From NCBI GenBank assembly GCA_040285745.1, contig JAUFOR010000002.1, positions 2,064,581-2,128,580 on the forward strand: 64,000 nucleotides of DNA, written 5' to 3'. Within the stretch, counting starts at the first letter, position 1. Every line of letters begins with the position of its first letter. This DNA is from Barthelona sp. PCE. Taxonomy: Eukaryota; Metamonada: BaSk clade. The position numbers and the translations under genes were made by a program. The notes beneath the pieces are model-generated. The model did no database searches, had not been told where the DNA came from, and was given only the letters and a program-made list of their open reading frames with translations. This document shows positions 10,287 to 20,433 of the stretch, in pieces.

Positions 10287-11225
10287 TTATTCCATCATCC
10301 ATCTGTCCCACATCTCATCGCCAAACATTCCGCTGCCTATTCTAGTTCGATATATGTACTTTTTCTTCAAAGAAACATTATATATGCAAGCAGATCTTTG
10401 TATCATCCCAGCATACCATGTATAATATGGTGTTAAGAGAACAAATAAAAAATAAAAAATTGGGCTAAACCAAGGAATCGATTTATGTGCAACAAACGCA
10501 TTCTTCAAATCCTTTCCCCTGATGAATTCACGCTTAGTAATAGTAGAATTGTATTTTTGCTTCATTTTATATAATAATTTTTTTTCGTAATCTCGACATT
10601 CATCATCTAATGGAGCGATGTTAATATGAGGACAAACAATACAAATGGGCGCACAAGTGGGCACATCAAACACTGTTTCATCAACAATATCCAGAAACTC
10701 AGATTCAACACTAAACAAACGACCTTCTTTATGAAAATGAAAGTAGAACTGAATTTCCTTCCATTCTTTAAATATACTCTCTGTTTCTTCAACAGTTAAC
10801 TTCTCAAGTGTAGACTTTGCTGTCCGTGTTACACATCTAAATATAAACAGCAACAAAAACCCTATAAAAATCAGTGCCTTCTTCCCATCCGCCACATTTC
10901 TTCTGTATGGATCATGAAGAAGACTGGAAATGTTTAATCCAACAATAATAGGGAGATCCAGTGCTATTGCACGAAAAACAATGAAAAAAGATGACTTTTC
11001 TTTGTCATTCATAACGCAAACAACAATATTATATATAAAAGATACATATAAATATACTATAGAACCAGATATCAACCACTGACCCACAATACCGCTATAA
11101 AACAAGTTATTTGAAAAAAAAAACATATTTGCGACAGGTACAAGGTATGCCACTGCGCTGAGCACAAAAAGAGGAAAATTAATATGTGCCTCAGTCAAAG
11201 AATTATCTGGATTTAAGAGAGACAT
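10287..11225 (-). CDS. Multi-pass membrane protein, unknown family
   Basis: 312 residues from the ATG at 11225; the frame is open a little further upstream but without an ATG. Four hydrophobic stretches occupy the first half (for example FPLFVLSAVAYLVPVANMFFF, then WLISGSIVYLYVSFIYNIVV, a weaker segment around ALDLPIIVGLNI, and ALIFIGFLLLFIF). A soluble loop of about 110 residues follows, with a Cys cluster (PTCAPICIVCPH), and then a last segment WFSPIFYFLFVLLTPYYTWY. No transporter signature was seen. It converges on the relic pseudogene, 27 bases away. Function unknown; cellular membrane not determinable. Confidence 0.6.
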   Translation of the reverse strand: MSLLNPDNSLTEAHINFPLFVLSAVAYLVPVANMFFFSNNLFYSGIVGQWLISGSIVYLYVSFIYNIVVCVMNDKEKSSFFIVFRAIALDLPIIVGLNISSLLHDPYRRNVADGKKALIFIGFLLLFIFRCVTRTAKSTLEKLTVEETESIFKEWKEIQFYFHFHKEGRLFSVESEFLDIVDETVFDVPTCAPICIVCPHINIAPLDDECRDYEKKLLYKMKQKYNSTITKREFIRGKDLKNAFVAHKSIPWFSPIFYFLFVLLTPYYTWYAGMIQRSACIYNVSLKKKYIYRTRIGSGMFGDEMWDRWMME

Positions 11226-11481
11226 ACTGAAAAATTTTTTTAACAAATTATTTAATGTTGTTCCTAATATTCTAAGTGAATTCGAACCTAAAATATGCCT
11301 TTAAGGTAAAGTTCCCTGTTAAAAGCGTAAAAAAGTATTTTGCAACACAAAGTTAATAAATCGTGTTCTCAACTGAATCATTCGCAACAAAATTCCATTA
11401 GTTCTCTAATTTACAAACAATGTATACAAAAAAGAAAGTACAAAACCTACTGCTTCTGCTATTATATCTCCGTAAATTGTT
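11226..11481. other. Intergenic between divergent genes
   Basis: About 256 bases of AT-rich sequence between the minus-strand membrane protein and the plus-strand hAT-like gene. I see no RNA gene or repeat. It must hold both promoters if both genes are expressed. Confidence 0.5.
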
Positions 11482-14400
11482 ATGTTCACCCCGCCATTGG
11501 TTCTCTATTCCAGTGTTAATTGCAAAAAGTCAACATTGAGAAATGCTTACCTCTTTCACATGACAAAAACTTCTGCAAATCGTACAGGGCATATTTCTAC
11601 TTACAGCTACACAGATCTTAATGTAGATGAGTTGTTTAAGATTATAAAAGATATGAGGGGATTCCAAAACCAACAATAATTGAAGATTTGGAGTTAAATA
11701 AGACTCCTGCCGGTGAAGACAACTTGATTGTCACCGCTACATATGTTAAGGATGGTATACAAATTAAAAAGAGAGTTGATATGGGAAAATTCAGGTTCTA
11801 CCCTTCCACCAGTAAGACTTTAAAACACAAACTACTCACTTTGGTCAACATTGATACTCATGACGAGTTAAAATCGACCTACCAAAAACACAATCGGGGG
11901 TTCAAGCTTTTTCCAAGCAATACCTATTCAATTGAGAGTTGGGTGTATAACATTGTCGATCCCGGGAGAGGTGATGCATTGTTCAATCACCTATCACTTA
12001 TTAAACGTGTACAACTCGTATCAGATTCAGTAGCTTATCGAGTGCAAAAACCAATTCTTTTACCCTGTGATCTAAGAAGAAAATTCGAAGATCTGAAGCA
12101 TTATGTTATAGACTTGGGTGGCAGGGTGTCATGGGATGATAAAGACGTCACCAGAGAAATTATGGATGCTATAACCAAACCTTCCGATTCAATTATGCGT
12201 AGTGCACGCTTTTTCCTGCACTCTTTCTGGGCTAATGTCTACACCTTTGAGTATGATCAAATTGAAATGTTATTTAAATGCAAAAACAGTTGTTTATCAA
12301 ACAATACCTTTTTTTCAGAGCTCTACAATCCAGAAGATTACGGGGAACTGGTTAACTTAACCATGAGAGTAGAAGGATATGTAGATGTAGCTGATACTTC
12401 TGTTTTTCCATCTAAGAAATTCGCAAGAGAACTTAGACTAAGTACTAATCTGTCTGAAAAGAAAAGAGCCGTCTCTGGGATCCCAAAGAGAGGTATGCTG
12501 GTCAAATTCGAAACATATATGCATCACATCAAAGAATTTAACGATTTTATCACAATGTGGTTGTTTAAGATTCTTATTCATAAAAACATGGCAATTTGTT
12601 TGCAGTATGATGCATCCAATTTGAATAGACGTGAATCTATCATCATAAAGGTGAGTATACCGGATTTTGGGGATCATGACGTTGATCCGCCTACGCACAA
12701 TTTTTTTAACGCTGATACAATAGTTTTTTTGAAAGATTCTGATGAAGTTACTGCTCTACAGTACCTTGACACGCTTAAGAGATGCACATATGTTGCATTA
12801 TGTAAGCGAGTTGATACAGATAAGCCTCAATACGCAGATCCACCATATCCCAGAACATCAAGATCTGGTAAAAAAGGATATGATATAGCTGTGACTGTGC
12901 TAGATTTCCTGGTTAACATGGATGTACTATCGAGTTATGCGTTACCGACAAAGAGGAAAAATGGTGGATCGCATTCTGATTTTGAACCTTTGTTAATATT
13001 AAACGATGTGCAAGAGCATCAGTTCAAGATAACCTATGTGTTGGATAAAGAAAGAGAAATCGAACTGGAGTTTGTAGATGGAAAACATCCGGTTATAGTT
13101 ATTGGAACGGATGGTGGTAAACCTGAACTTCAATTTATCGAAATGCTCACCCGCCGCTATGAACAGTTCATGCACTCTCCATGTTTCGCGCATGTATCTC
13201 ATAACATGTTATGTATCATCAATGGATTTGATATTAATGTGAAAGAAAGTATGAGACCCAGTGGAGAACGTTTTTTTTATCAACTATGCAACGCTATCAA
13301 CTGGAACGAATTTCGGTCCGGTATTAACGACAATAGTATTAGGTTAGAAGATAGATTCAACTTATTCCTGAATAATTTTTACAATAATCGTGTTGATTTT
13401 GACTCAGAATTTTTTGTTGGAGCTATACTTCCCATCTGTCTCAGAGAAACATTCGGTAACGGTCATATCCACATGGAGAAGAACCCTATCAACCGTTGGA
13501 CCAATGGCAAGGAAGTTAAATATGTTGATCTGAAGGAGAACGAGAAGGAGAGTAGAAGCAATCCTATGGAGATAGAGCATTTTTTGATTGGGTACGAGAA
13601 CAGAATACTGCAAGAACTGAAGAGCAGGGGGAACTCTGCTGGGTATTTGGAAATTCTGGCTGACATGTCCAATATTGATGATCGTACCAAGTTCGAAGAA
13701 TATGAGGAATTCGCATACAAGAACGGCAACTTTCCCATTAATGTCATGTTTGAAATGTTGAGCAGAGAAGAAGAGGAGATTAAGTTTTTGGCATTAGTGC
13801 AGTCGTTGATTGACCTTCAGTTGTGGAGGATGTTTTTTCTTGAAGATGAAAACGATCCACTACAACGTGTCCGTTGGCAAGCAACTGAACAATTTGGAAA
13901 AGCTATTTGGAATGATGTTGAACCAAGAGTCTTTGCAGAAAATTTCAATCTTGGAGATGATCTTTTAGAGTGTTGTAACATTTTCCAAGCCTTTATTGAG
14001 TATGTGATGTGGATTCAGCGCTTGGCTTGCTCTGATCACAACATGGTGCAGCATATCCACTTTCAGATAGCTGCACTTTTGAAGTTTTTGACTAATTGTA
14101 AGGAATTTAATATCAATAAGAGTATTGTATATAGATATGCAAGTGCCTTAAGAATATTTACTGTGCGCTATATGTCCAAGAATTATATTCAAGCACAGTC
14201 GTTGGTTGCGTTTCTGTTGTGTGACGTTGATTCAGTTCAGCTATCTAAGTCTGATATCGAATCAACCTTTGTTAATGATGAAGGCCCACTTCATAAGAAC
14301 TATATCAATTCATTAGATGAAAAATTCCGCAAACCAATAACTCACCAGGATCTTGAATACATGAAAGTAGTTTTGTGCCACAGTTTCCTCCCTTCAAGAA

Positions 14401-15113
14401 TGAATCCTGATAAAGAGAACTCTGTAGATAACATATCTCGGTGCAATTGGTCAAGGAAATGTAGCCATTTTCTTGAAAATGTAAGAGAAAGAGGTGACAA
14501 AGTTCAGGGTTTGGTTGGTTATATCGCAAGTGTGCTGGAAGATTCGCGTCATTTCAACTATTCACCAAATGATCCAGTTGATCTTACAATCTCACTTTCT
14601 GTGGAGCTACAACAAAATCAAACACATTCGGGTAATAATTATTTTTCTCTTTTTAAAAATATCTCCCCTTTAAGAAGAAGAAGTAGAAATGCTTCACGAA
14701 CTGCGTTTGACTTATCTCCAATAACACGAAAACTGCCTAGAGTCTCTCCAGAAGTTGAAGAAGAGGAAATGGAATCAAGAAGCGTTAGAAGTGCAATTAC
14801 GTATCTCAACTGTGCTGCTGTCGAAACACATTTTAGGAATGAATCTGAGGAAGACAAACACTTTGTGAATTCAGAAATGATCCGCATCGCATTCACAGAG
14901 GGTTACACTAAGCTTCCAGATTATCTTCATGCAGGTTTCAAGAAGTTCATGCAACCATTTGACAACTGTACGGGCTCCGTAGAAGGTGGATTCAGCGCAT
15001 TGGGCAATATCATAGGCAAACAACAGTATAAAATTAGCGATGAGAAGTATTATTTATTATTTATGGCTAAGCAATGCAAAGGAACTCCCATTATGCCATT
15101 TGATAAGATATAG
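11482..15113 (+). CDS. hAT-transposase-like protein, possibly frameshifted near its 5' end
   Basis: A 65-codon frame starting with ATG at 11482 is followed by a long frame, open from 11640 to 15113, which begins without an ATG. The two read sensibly as one protein if one base is gained or lost near 11640-11680. The long frame has a transposase-like VIGTDGGKPE followed by a Cys-His pair (SPCFAHVSHNML), and it ends in a block that matches the hAT dimerisation domain in spacing: YTKLPDYL, GSVEGGFSALGNIIGK and KISDEKYYLLF. A charged low-complexity linker (EVEEEEMESR) precedes that block. I found no terminal inverted repeats or target duplication. It may be an old transposon gene or a host-recruited one; lack of internal stops over 1100 codons favours selection. 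Confidence 0.55.
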
Positions 15114-15304
15114 AGCATGTACAGCAATAAAGCAACACATAACATACAAAAATAGAACACAGACAACGCACAATTTCATTAAGGGATTTTATACACAACA
15201 ATGCAGGTATGGGCCAATCAAAACTTTAATTAAAAAAGATTACCCCATCAGCAAATACGGTTATGGGTCGACTATATACTTGAAACATTTCCGTATTATC
15301 AAAG

Positions 15305-15379
15305 AGCGCTATAGAGTAATTGGTTATCTCGTGAGGCTCATAACCTCAAGGTTTCTGGTTCAAATCCAGATAGTCGCTA
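15305..15379 (+). tRNA. tRNA-Met (CAT)
   Basis: Cloverleaf read by eye: D stem GAG/CTC, anticodon stem TGAGG/CCTCA with loop CTCATAA (anticodon CAT at 15339-15341), five-base variable region, T stem TCTGG/CCAGA with loop TTCAAAT, and a perfect B box GGTTCAAATCC. The acceptor pairs AGCG with CGCT and CTA with TAG, leaving one bulged T in the 3' strand, which is unusual. T54 in the T loop favours an elongator over an initiator. A run of more than ten T follows as Pol III terminator. No intron. Confidence 0.8.
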
Positions 15380-15474
15380 TTTTTTTTTTCTTTTTTTGCA
15401 ATTCCTTATTTTCATTTTAATACCCAAAAATGAATGTACTTTTAAATATAAGACCCAGCCGTGGTGAAATTTAA

Positions 15475-15521
15475 GCGTACATTCCGGATTTCTCTTTTTT
15501 ACTATTTTTATGGCCCGACCT
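15475..15521. repeat. First copy of the CGTACATTCCGG block
   Basis: The same 45-base block (CGTACATTCCGG followed by a pyrimidine run TTTCTCTTTTTT) recurs at the start of both long units at 15675 and 15831, so this part of the array is an older or truncated unit. Confidence 0.8.
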
Positions 15522-15527
15522 CGTGCT

Positions 15528-15645
15528 TGTTGAATGATGGAAGCATGTGGTTGACGGAACTCATGGCAGAGTGAATCTGTGACTCATGTTGAATGATGGA
15601 AGCATGTGGTTGACGGAACTCATGGCAGAGTGAATCTGTGACTCA
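15528..15645. repeat. 59-bp tandem duplication
   Basis: Two identical 59-base units, beginning TGTTGAATGATGG and containing GGTTGACGGAACTCATGG, lie between the first and second CGTACATTCCGG blocks. Identity indicates a recent duplication. Confidence 0.85.
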
Positions 15646-15674
15646 TGAATGTGCTGTCCGAATTACGTCCTTTA

Positions 15675-15985
15675 TCGTACATTCCGGATTTCTCTTTTTT
15701 ACTATTTTTTATGGGGTGGGAACTCAATTACCCGACCTCGAGCTTAGGAACTTATTCACGCCATCCAACTAGATATCTGTCAGTAAACATGCATGTATCC
15801 GAGAGAACTCAGCCCCTGTGAAGTCATTTATCGTACATTCCGGATTTCTCTTTTTTACTATTTTTTATGGGGTGGGAACTCAATTACCCGACCTCGAGCT
15901 TAGGAACTTATTCACGCCATCCAACTAGATATCTGTCAGTAAACATGCATGTATCCGAGAGAACTCAGCCCCTGTGAAGTCAATT
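15675..15985. repeat. Two ~155-bp tandem units ending at a stop codon
   Basis: Two nearly identical units (15675-15830 and 15831-15985) each run from TCGTACATTCCGG to CCCCTGTGAAGTCA. The second ends only two bases before the stop codon of the large minus-strand gene, so the array forms that gene's 3' untranslated region. Confidence 0.85.
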
Positions 15986-15987
15986 TA

Positions 15988-18900
15988 TTAACGTCTACGT
16001 ATTGCCTTCATTTTGTGACCAAAACCAGCTTGCCCCTTTGGATTTGATTGAAAAACAGCTTGCCCCTTTGGATTTGATTGAAAAACAGCTTGCCCCTTTG
16101 GATTTAATTGTGGAGCGGCAGTTTGTTCGTCCAAAGAGACATATGTAGTAAAGCGTAAAATATTAATACGTCCATACTTTTTAATAACCTGTTTTTCACT
16201 CATAGCTTCTTTAGAACCAAATACTGACTTTTTTAATGTGTGTTGCATGGTGGAATGACCAAATCCAAAACTTTGCTGGTGATAAGTCTTCTTTCTTCTA
16301 CGTCCACCTTCTTCAGGTTTCTTACCCTCCAATACGCATTGAATACGACCAATTAATCCAGTGGTATCCTGAAGAAGACATCTTTGATAAGCTTCTGGCA
16401 TTTCTTCATGTAACGGTGCGAAAAGAATTCTTCCTTCCTCCGGTTTCGAACAAAAGTATTTCAGGAAGAAGACTATCCAGCTGTAAAGACGCTTCTTTCC
16501 AAGCTTCTTGATACTAGAAACAAACTCTTCTGGTGTAGGAGTTTTAAAACTATAATGCTGTGCTCCTCTGACATTGGGAGTTGCAATAGCAAAACGACAT
16601 ATATAATCAATTGCTTCAACGAACTCAACTTCCCGAACACCCATTAACAAAATGAAGTTGTTTGAGACATCAATGAACGGATATTTGTCCATCATATTAA
16701 CAGCAGTTGCAAACACTAAATCAAGGAATTCTGGTTCTTCGGCATAAACTGTATGACTGTATTTCAATGGATGTGCAGAGTACTTGAACAATTCAATGCG
16801 ATACTGATTATAATTCACTTTCATACCGGTTTTGAGAGGTTTAGTAACCATATTAGGATGAAGATTCTTCTTGTCCAAAATATTCTTGAAATCATAAACG
16901 CCTTCAACAAATTTTGAATAAGCTTCTCTTCCAAGAGTCTTATACACTAAAAGTCCAAGACCAGGGATTGAATTATTGTAATCCATGCAAATGACATCGA
17001 CTGAGTCCATGCACCACTCACCCAATTCATCACTTACGATAGAATCATAAGCTCTTGCCAATTGCAAAGAGCAGTGACGAACAACATGAAGCATGCAACG
17101 TTTGTTGACTGGTTTAGCTTTCTCACCCTCTGGTTCGAAGCGAAGAACAGGCAAAATAACTGAATGTTCAAGCTGTGGGTAAATTTCCAACCATGCCTCA
17201 TGATCCAAGCGCTTCTTCAACGCTGTGAATAACTTACACATCTCCTTCAACAGTTCCTTGTTGGTTATGTATCGTTCGGCGCTTTCGGTAAAGATTGTGA
17301 ACATTGGACTGTTTGTCCAGTCACCATTGGACTCGAACAAGCTCATTATCACTTCCACAGCAATGTTGAACAAAACCAATCGAACATCAATAGAGATACG
17401 TTTCTTCCAGATCATTAAAATGAAATCATCAACATCAAGCGTACGATCGTGCATTGCTATCTGACGAGCGAGACAGATCACCATCTTTGTTGAAGTAACC
17501 CCCAATTGATTTTCGCAGATATTGGTTATATCCTTCATAAACGTGTTCAATTGGTCCCCACTGAAATAGCGAATCATGGAGAGCAAATTGTTCATTGCCA
17601 GGGGTGAAGTACGGTTGAATTTGAGTGCATGCAATAAGAACTCGTAGTCGTTACCGAAACACTTGAAAATCTCGACAACAGCATCTTCAATGTCGACAGA
17701 AAAACCGCGGCAGAGAACACATGCACCAATGACTTGATCGCGCTGAGATTCAGAAAGTGTAATGTTGTAAAAATGTGACAAACAGTTGAACTCCTTAAAA
17801 AAGGCTTTGATATCGCCTAATCTTCCCATCAGGGCATCAAGTCTCTTCTTGGATGCCTGTGCTTCAACCTTGCTCGTTTCAGTACTCTCCATGGTGGATA
17901 AAAGCTGCTTCTGCTTCTGAGTAATCTCTCCTAAAAGTGCGATGTACTCATCAAACTCACCCATAATCTCATCACGGATACTGTCTAGCTCACCCTGTCT
18001 TACAACCAGCATGGGATCATACTTGATCTCTGAGGCATACTTACGCCACGTGGTACGGGTAATAGGAGGATGATAGTTTGTGCTAAAGGCGTGGAGACGT
18101 ACACCTGGCTTGAACAAACGACTCTTGGCAATAGAAGTGCTCTTGATGACCTTTGCATCTGAAAGAAATCTTGCTTCTTTAACTGCAAAAGTTGCTTTAA
18201 GATTTGGCAACGAACATCCCATATCAACCACAAGATTATCAAGACCGTACTCAGTCAAAAAATTCTGATTTGGAATCGTGATACGTTGTTCCGTTTCGTT
18301 TTCTACACTAAAGTACTTTAGACTCTCGCAAAACTTCTTGAGAAATGCGCTGAGGTTTCCACGCATGTTGGGTTTCAGAGGACCAGCAAACGCTCCCTTG
18401 ATAACATCCACCCAGAATGGAACATTAATACTTGTGTTCTCCTTATACTTTGCAACAACATCTTTTTTAGCAGCCTGTTCCCTAAAAAAGCTATCACGGG
18501 TGAAGCTTCCATTCTTTAAAAGGTGCTTCATGGAAAACTGGGGTGGAAAATCGGGATAGATCAAAGGAATATCCAATTGGTAGGTATCCATTTCGCTTTC
18601 TGTAAAGAAGTGTGTCATCTCCCTCAGATAATATGCAGCTGCCTCAATAACATCATTCCCCTGAGGTGAAAGAGATATGCTACAAAGTGGTGAAGTCCAC
18701 GTTTCTGAGAAGAAAATGTTTTTGTTGCAACTCGTTGGAGAAGCCAACATGAAATTTAGTGACTTGAATATTTCAATGATAATATCAGTATGAAAGATTG
18801 CGGTACAAGGAACTATAACCTTCTCGTAACCTCCATCACAAAAGTCAGAATGTAGGTTACGAATAATTGATTTAGAATCATATTTGTTGCGGAAGAGTTG

Positions 18901-20130
18901 GATGATAAGTCTCAGTGCTTCAAGTTCGAGATCTCCTTCCCATAAAAGGTACCTAGAAAGGAAACAAGCAACAACATCAACATGATAACCGCCACACTTC
19001 TTAGAAACAAATTTTTCAAACACTTCCTTAGTTGCTTCATCAACACGGATAGTTTGATGAAGGTATGTTATCTCAACCAAATTTTCGCTGTCAATAATCG
19101 AAACATTTCGTAAAACTGAAAGCACAACTCCTCTATCACTAGCAGGGCAAGTTTTATCGGAATTCACCTTCTTCCACACCCCTAGTTCTTCTAAGAAACC
19201 AAATGGAGCTCTAGGAGGTTGGGGAATTTTCTCTAAATATTCATAATAAACACCTAAATCAAGTAAAACAGGTTTCAGCTCACTTAACAACATAAAATTC
19301 CCTGATTCTCTGACGATTTCCAAAAAAAGTTCTTCATCGTATTTGAGAACCATGTAAATATTGTCACCATCAACTAAAACACTTCCGTCACGAATACTAT
19401 CCACAAGCACTGTCGGATAACGAGAATAAACTTCTTTTTTCAAAGCTACCTCCAGATCAGAAAAGTTATGATTCTCGGAGTGTCTTACAATCTCAACAAC
19501 ACTATCAACAAATGTGTTAGATTTTTTGATTAAACGTTGCACAACCGCCTTATGTTCGCGGTAAAAATAACGCATGCTCAGTCCGTTATTGAACTTATGT
19601 AACATATATGCTTCAAGAACAGGCAGTGTTTCAGTACGTTTCAACAAAGCGGAAAGCAACTTTATATCAATTTTCTCAACTTCAATGTCTTGCAGGACTT
19701 CAATTGAACAGTTTCCGATGATTTTTGCCTTGTCTTCGAACGAGAATGAACCAGTTTCATCCGTGTAGATGTCATCACATATGGAACCGAAGTTGCACAT
19801 GCTTCGACCCAGTTTAGTGATGAATCGTTGTCTCACAGCAGGATTCAACTGCTTTAGCTTGTCCAGGACGTTATCCTGAGCCATAAAAGCCTTGAAAACT
19901 AAAGGGAAATCAAAGAATCTCAATACAAGACGCTTATCCTCGCTATTCAGTAATTCGAACATGCGCTCGTAGTCCTTGCGCATTCTCAAATGATGCAAAT
20001 ATGCCTTTTTCTCTTTAATCGATGAGAATTCTGATAAAACTGCATCAAAGACTGGCAACTTGCACAACTCAGCCAAAAGCTGGTTACGGCACAGAGTGCT
20101 GTCGTTGATTAAACGTAAAAAACTATCCAT
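15988..20130 (-). CDS. 1380-residue helical protein, unknown function
   Basis: I place the start at the ATG at 20130 rather than the one at 20166, because an initiator-like TTTTTTTCATTTCAA lies between them. The product is mostly alpha-helical with repeated hydrophobic helices typical of a HEAT-like scaffold, a short coiled coil near the middle (MGEFDEYIALLGEITQKQKQ), a basic patch (GGRRRKK) and a C-terminal low-complexity tail of three 10-residue repeats (NPKGQAVFQS). No enzymatic motif or named domain was recognised. The gene is long and intact, so it is presumably functional. Its 3' end merges with the tandem-repeat tract, and the tail repeats probably arose by the same slippage. Confidence 0.7.
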   Translation of the reverse strand: MDSFLRLINDSTLCRNQLLAELCKLPVFDAVLSEFSSIKEKKAYLHHLRMRKDYERMFELLNSEDKRLVLRFFDFPLVFKAFMAQDNVLDKLKQLNPAVRQRFITKLGRSMCNFGSICDDIYTDETGSFSFEDKAKIIGNCSIEVLQDIEVEKIDIKLLSALLKRTETLPVLEAYMLHKFNNGLSMRYFYREHKAVVQRLIKKSNTFVDSVVEIVRHSENHNFSDLEVALKKEVYSRYPTVLVDSIRDGSVLVDGDNIYMVLKYDEELFLEIVRESGNFMLLSELKPVLLDLGVYYEYLEKIPQPPRAPFGFLEELGVWKKVNSDKTCPASDRGVVLSVLRNVSIIDSENLVEITYLHQTIRVDEATKEVFEKFVSKKCGGYHVDVVACFLSRYLLWEGDLELEALRLIIQLFRNKYDSKSIIRNLHSDFCDGGYEKVIVPCTAIFHTDIIIEIFKSLNFMLASPTSCNKNIFFSETWTSPLCSISLSPQGNDVIEAAAYYLREMTHFFTESEMDTYQLDIPLIYPDFPPQFSMKHLLKNGSFTRDSFFREQAAKKDVVAKYKENTSINVPFWVDVIKGAFAGPLKPNMRGNLSAFLKKFCESLKYFSVENETEQRITIPNQNFLTEYGLDNLVVDMGCSLPNLKATFAVKEARFLSDAKVIKSTSIAKSRLFKPGVRLHAFSTNYHPPITRTTWRKYASEIKYDPMLVVRQGELDSIRDEIMGEFDEYIALLGEITQKQKQLLSTMESTETSKVEAQASKKRLDALMGRLGDIKAFFKEFNCLSHFYNITLSESQRDQVIGACVLCRGFSVDIEDAVVEIFKCFGNDYEFLLHALKFNRTSPLAMNNLLSMIRYFSGDQLNTFMKDITNICENQLGVTSTKMVICLARQIAMHDRTLDVDDFILMIWKKRISIDVRLVLFNIAVEVIMSLFESNGDWTNSPMFTIFTESAERYITNKELLKEMCKLFTALKKRLDHEAWLEIYPQLEHSVILPVLRFEPEGEKAKPVNKRCMLHVVRHCSLQLARAYDSIVSDELGEWCMDSVDVICMDYNNSIPGLGLLVYKTLGREAYSKFVEGVYDFKNILDKKNLHPNMVTKPLKTGMKVNYNQYRIELFKYSAHPLKYSHTVYAEEPEFLDLVFATAVNMMDKYPFIDVSNNFILLMGVREVEFVEAIDYICRFAIATPNVRGAQHYSFKTPTPEEFVSSIKKLGKKRLYSWIVFFLKYFCSKPEEGRILFAPLHEEMPEAYQRCLLQDTTGLIGRIQCVLEGKKPEEGGRRRKKTYHQQSFGFGHSTMQHTLKKSVFGSKEAMSEKQVIKKYGRINILRFTTYVSLDEQTAAPQLNPKGQAVFQSNPKGQAVFQSNPKGQAGFGHKMKAIRRR
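16021..16110 (-). repeat. Three 30-bp coding repeats at the 3' end of the gene
   Basis: Units at 16021, 16051 and 16081 are almost identical and encode the NPKGQAVFQS tail. They begin about 35 bases from the non-coding tandem array, so coding and non-coding repeats form one unstable tract. Confidence 0.85.
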
Positions 20131-20136
20131 AAACTG

Positions 20137-20151
20137 TTGAAATGAAAAAAA
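20137..20151 (-). promoter_or_regulatory. Initiator-like TTTTTTTCATTTCAA
   Basis: Seven bases upstream of the ATG at 20130 and downstream of the alternative ATG at 20166. If transcription starts at its CA, only the inner ATG can be used. Confidence 0.4.
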
Positions 20152-20433
20152 CAAGGTAAATCGCATTTGCTGTGTTAAACACAGCCATTATTTACAAAAT
20201 AAATCTGGGGTGTCTATCAACTTCATCCCAATGTAGCTTAATATTTTGTTGTTCTTATGAAAAAGCTTATTGAACCGTAATAACACTATTCTTTTGGGTC
20301 AATTTTCGGTCTTTCTTGTTGTTCGGGTGATTATAGTACTCCTTTTAATGTGCTGGAAGGTCTAAAAAATTTTGATAATTGGGTCACTTCTTGAATTTTT
20401 ATTTATTACCTTTATCACCATTATATAATATCA

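Noticed and set aside
11280-15250. hAT-type terminal inverted repeats (a CAGTGTTAAT sequence occurs at 11511).
   Set aside because: No inverted partner was seen after 15113, and no 8-base duplication was found.
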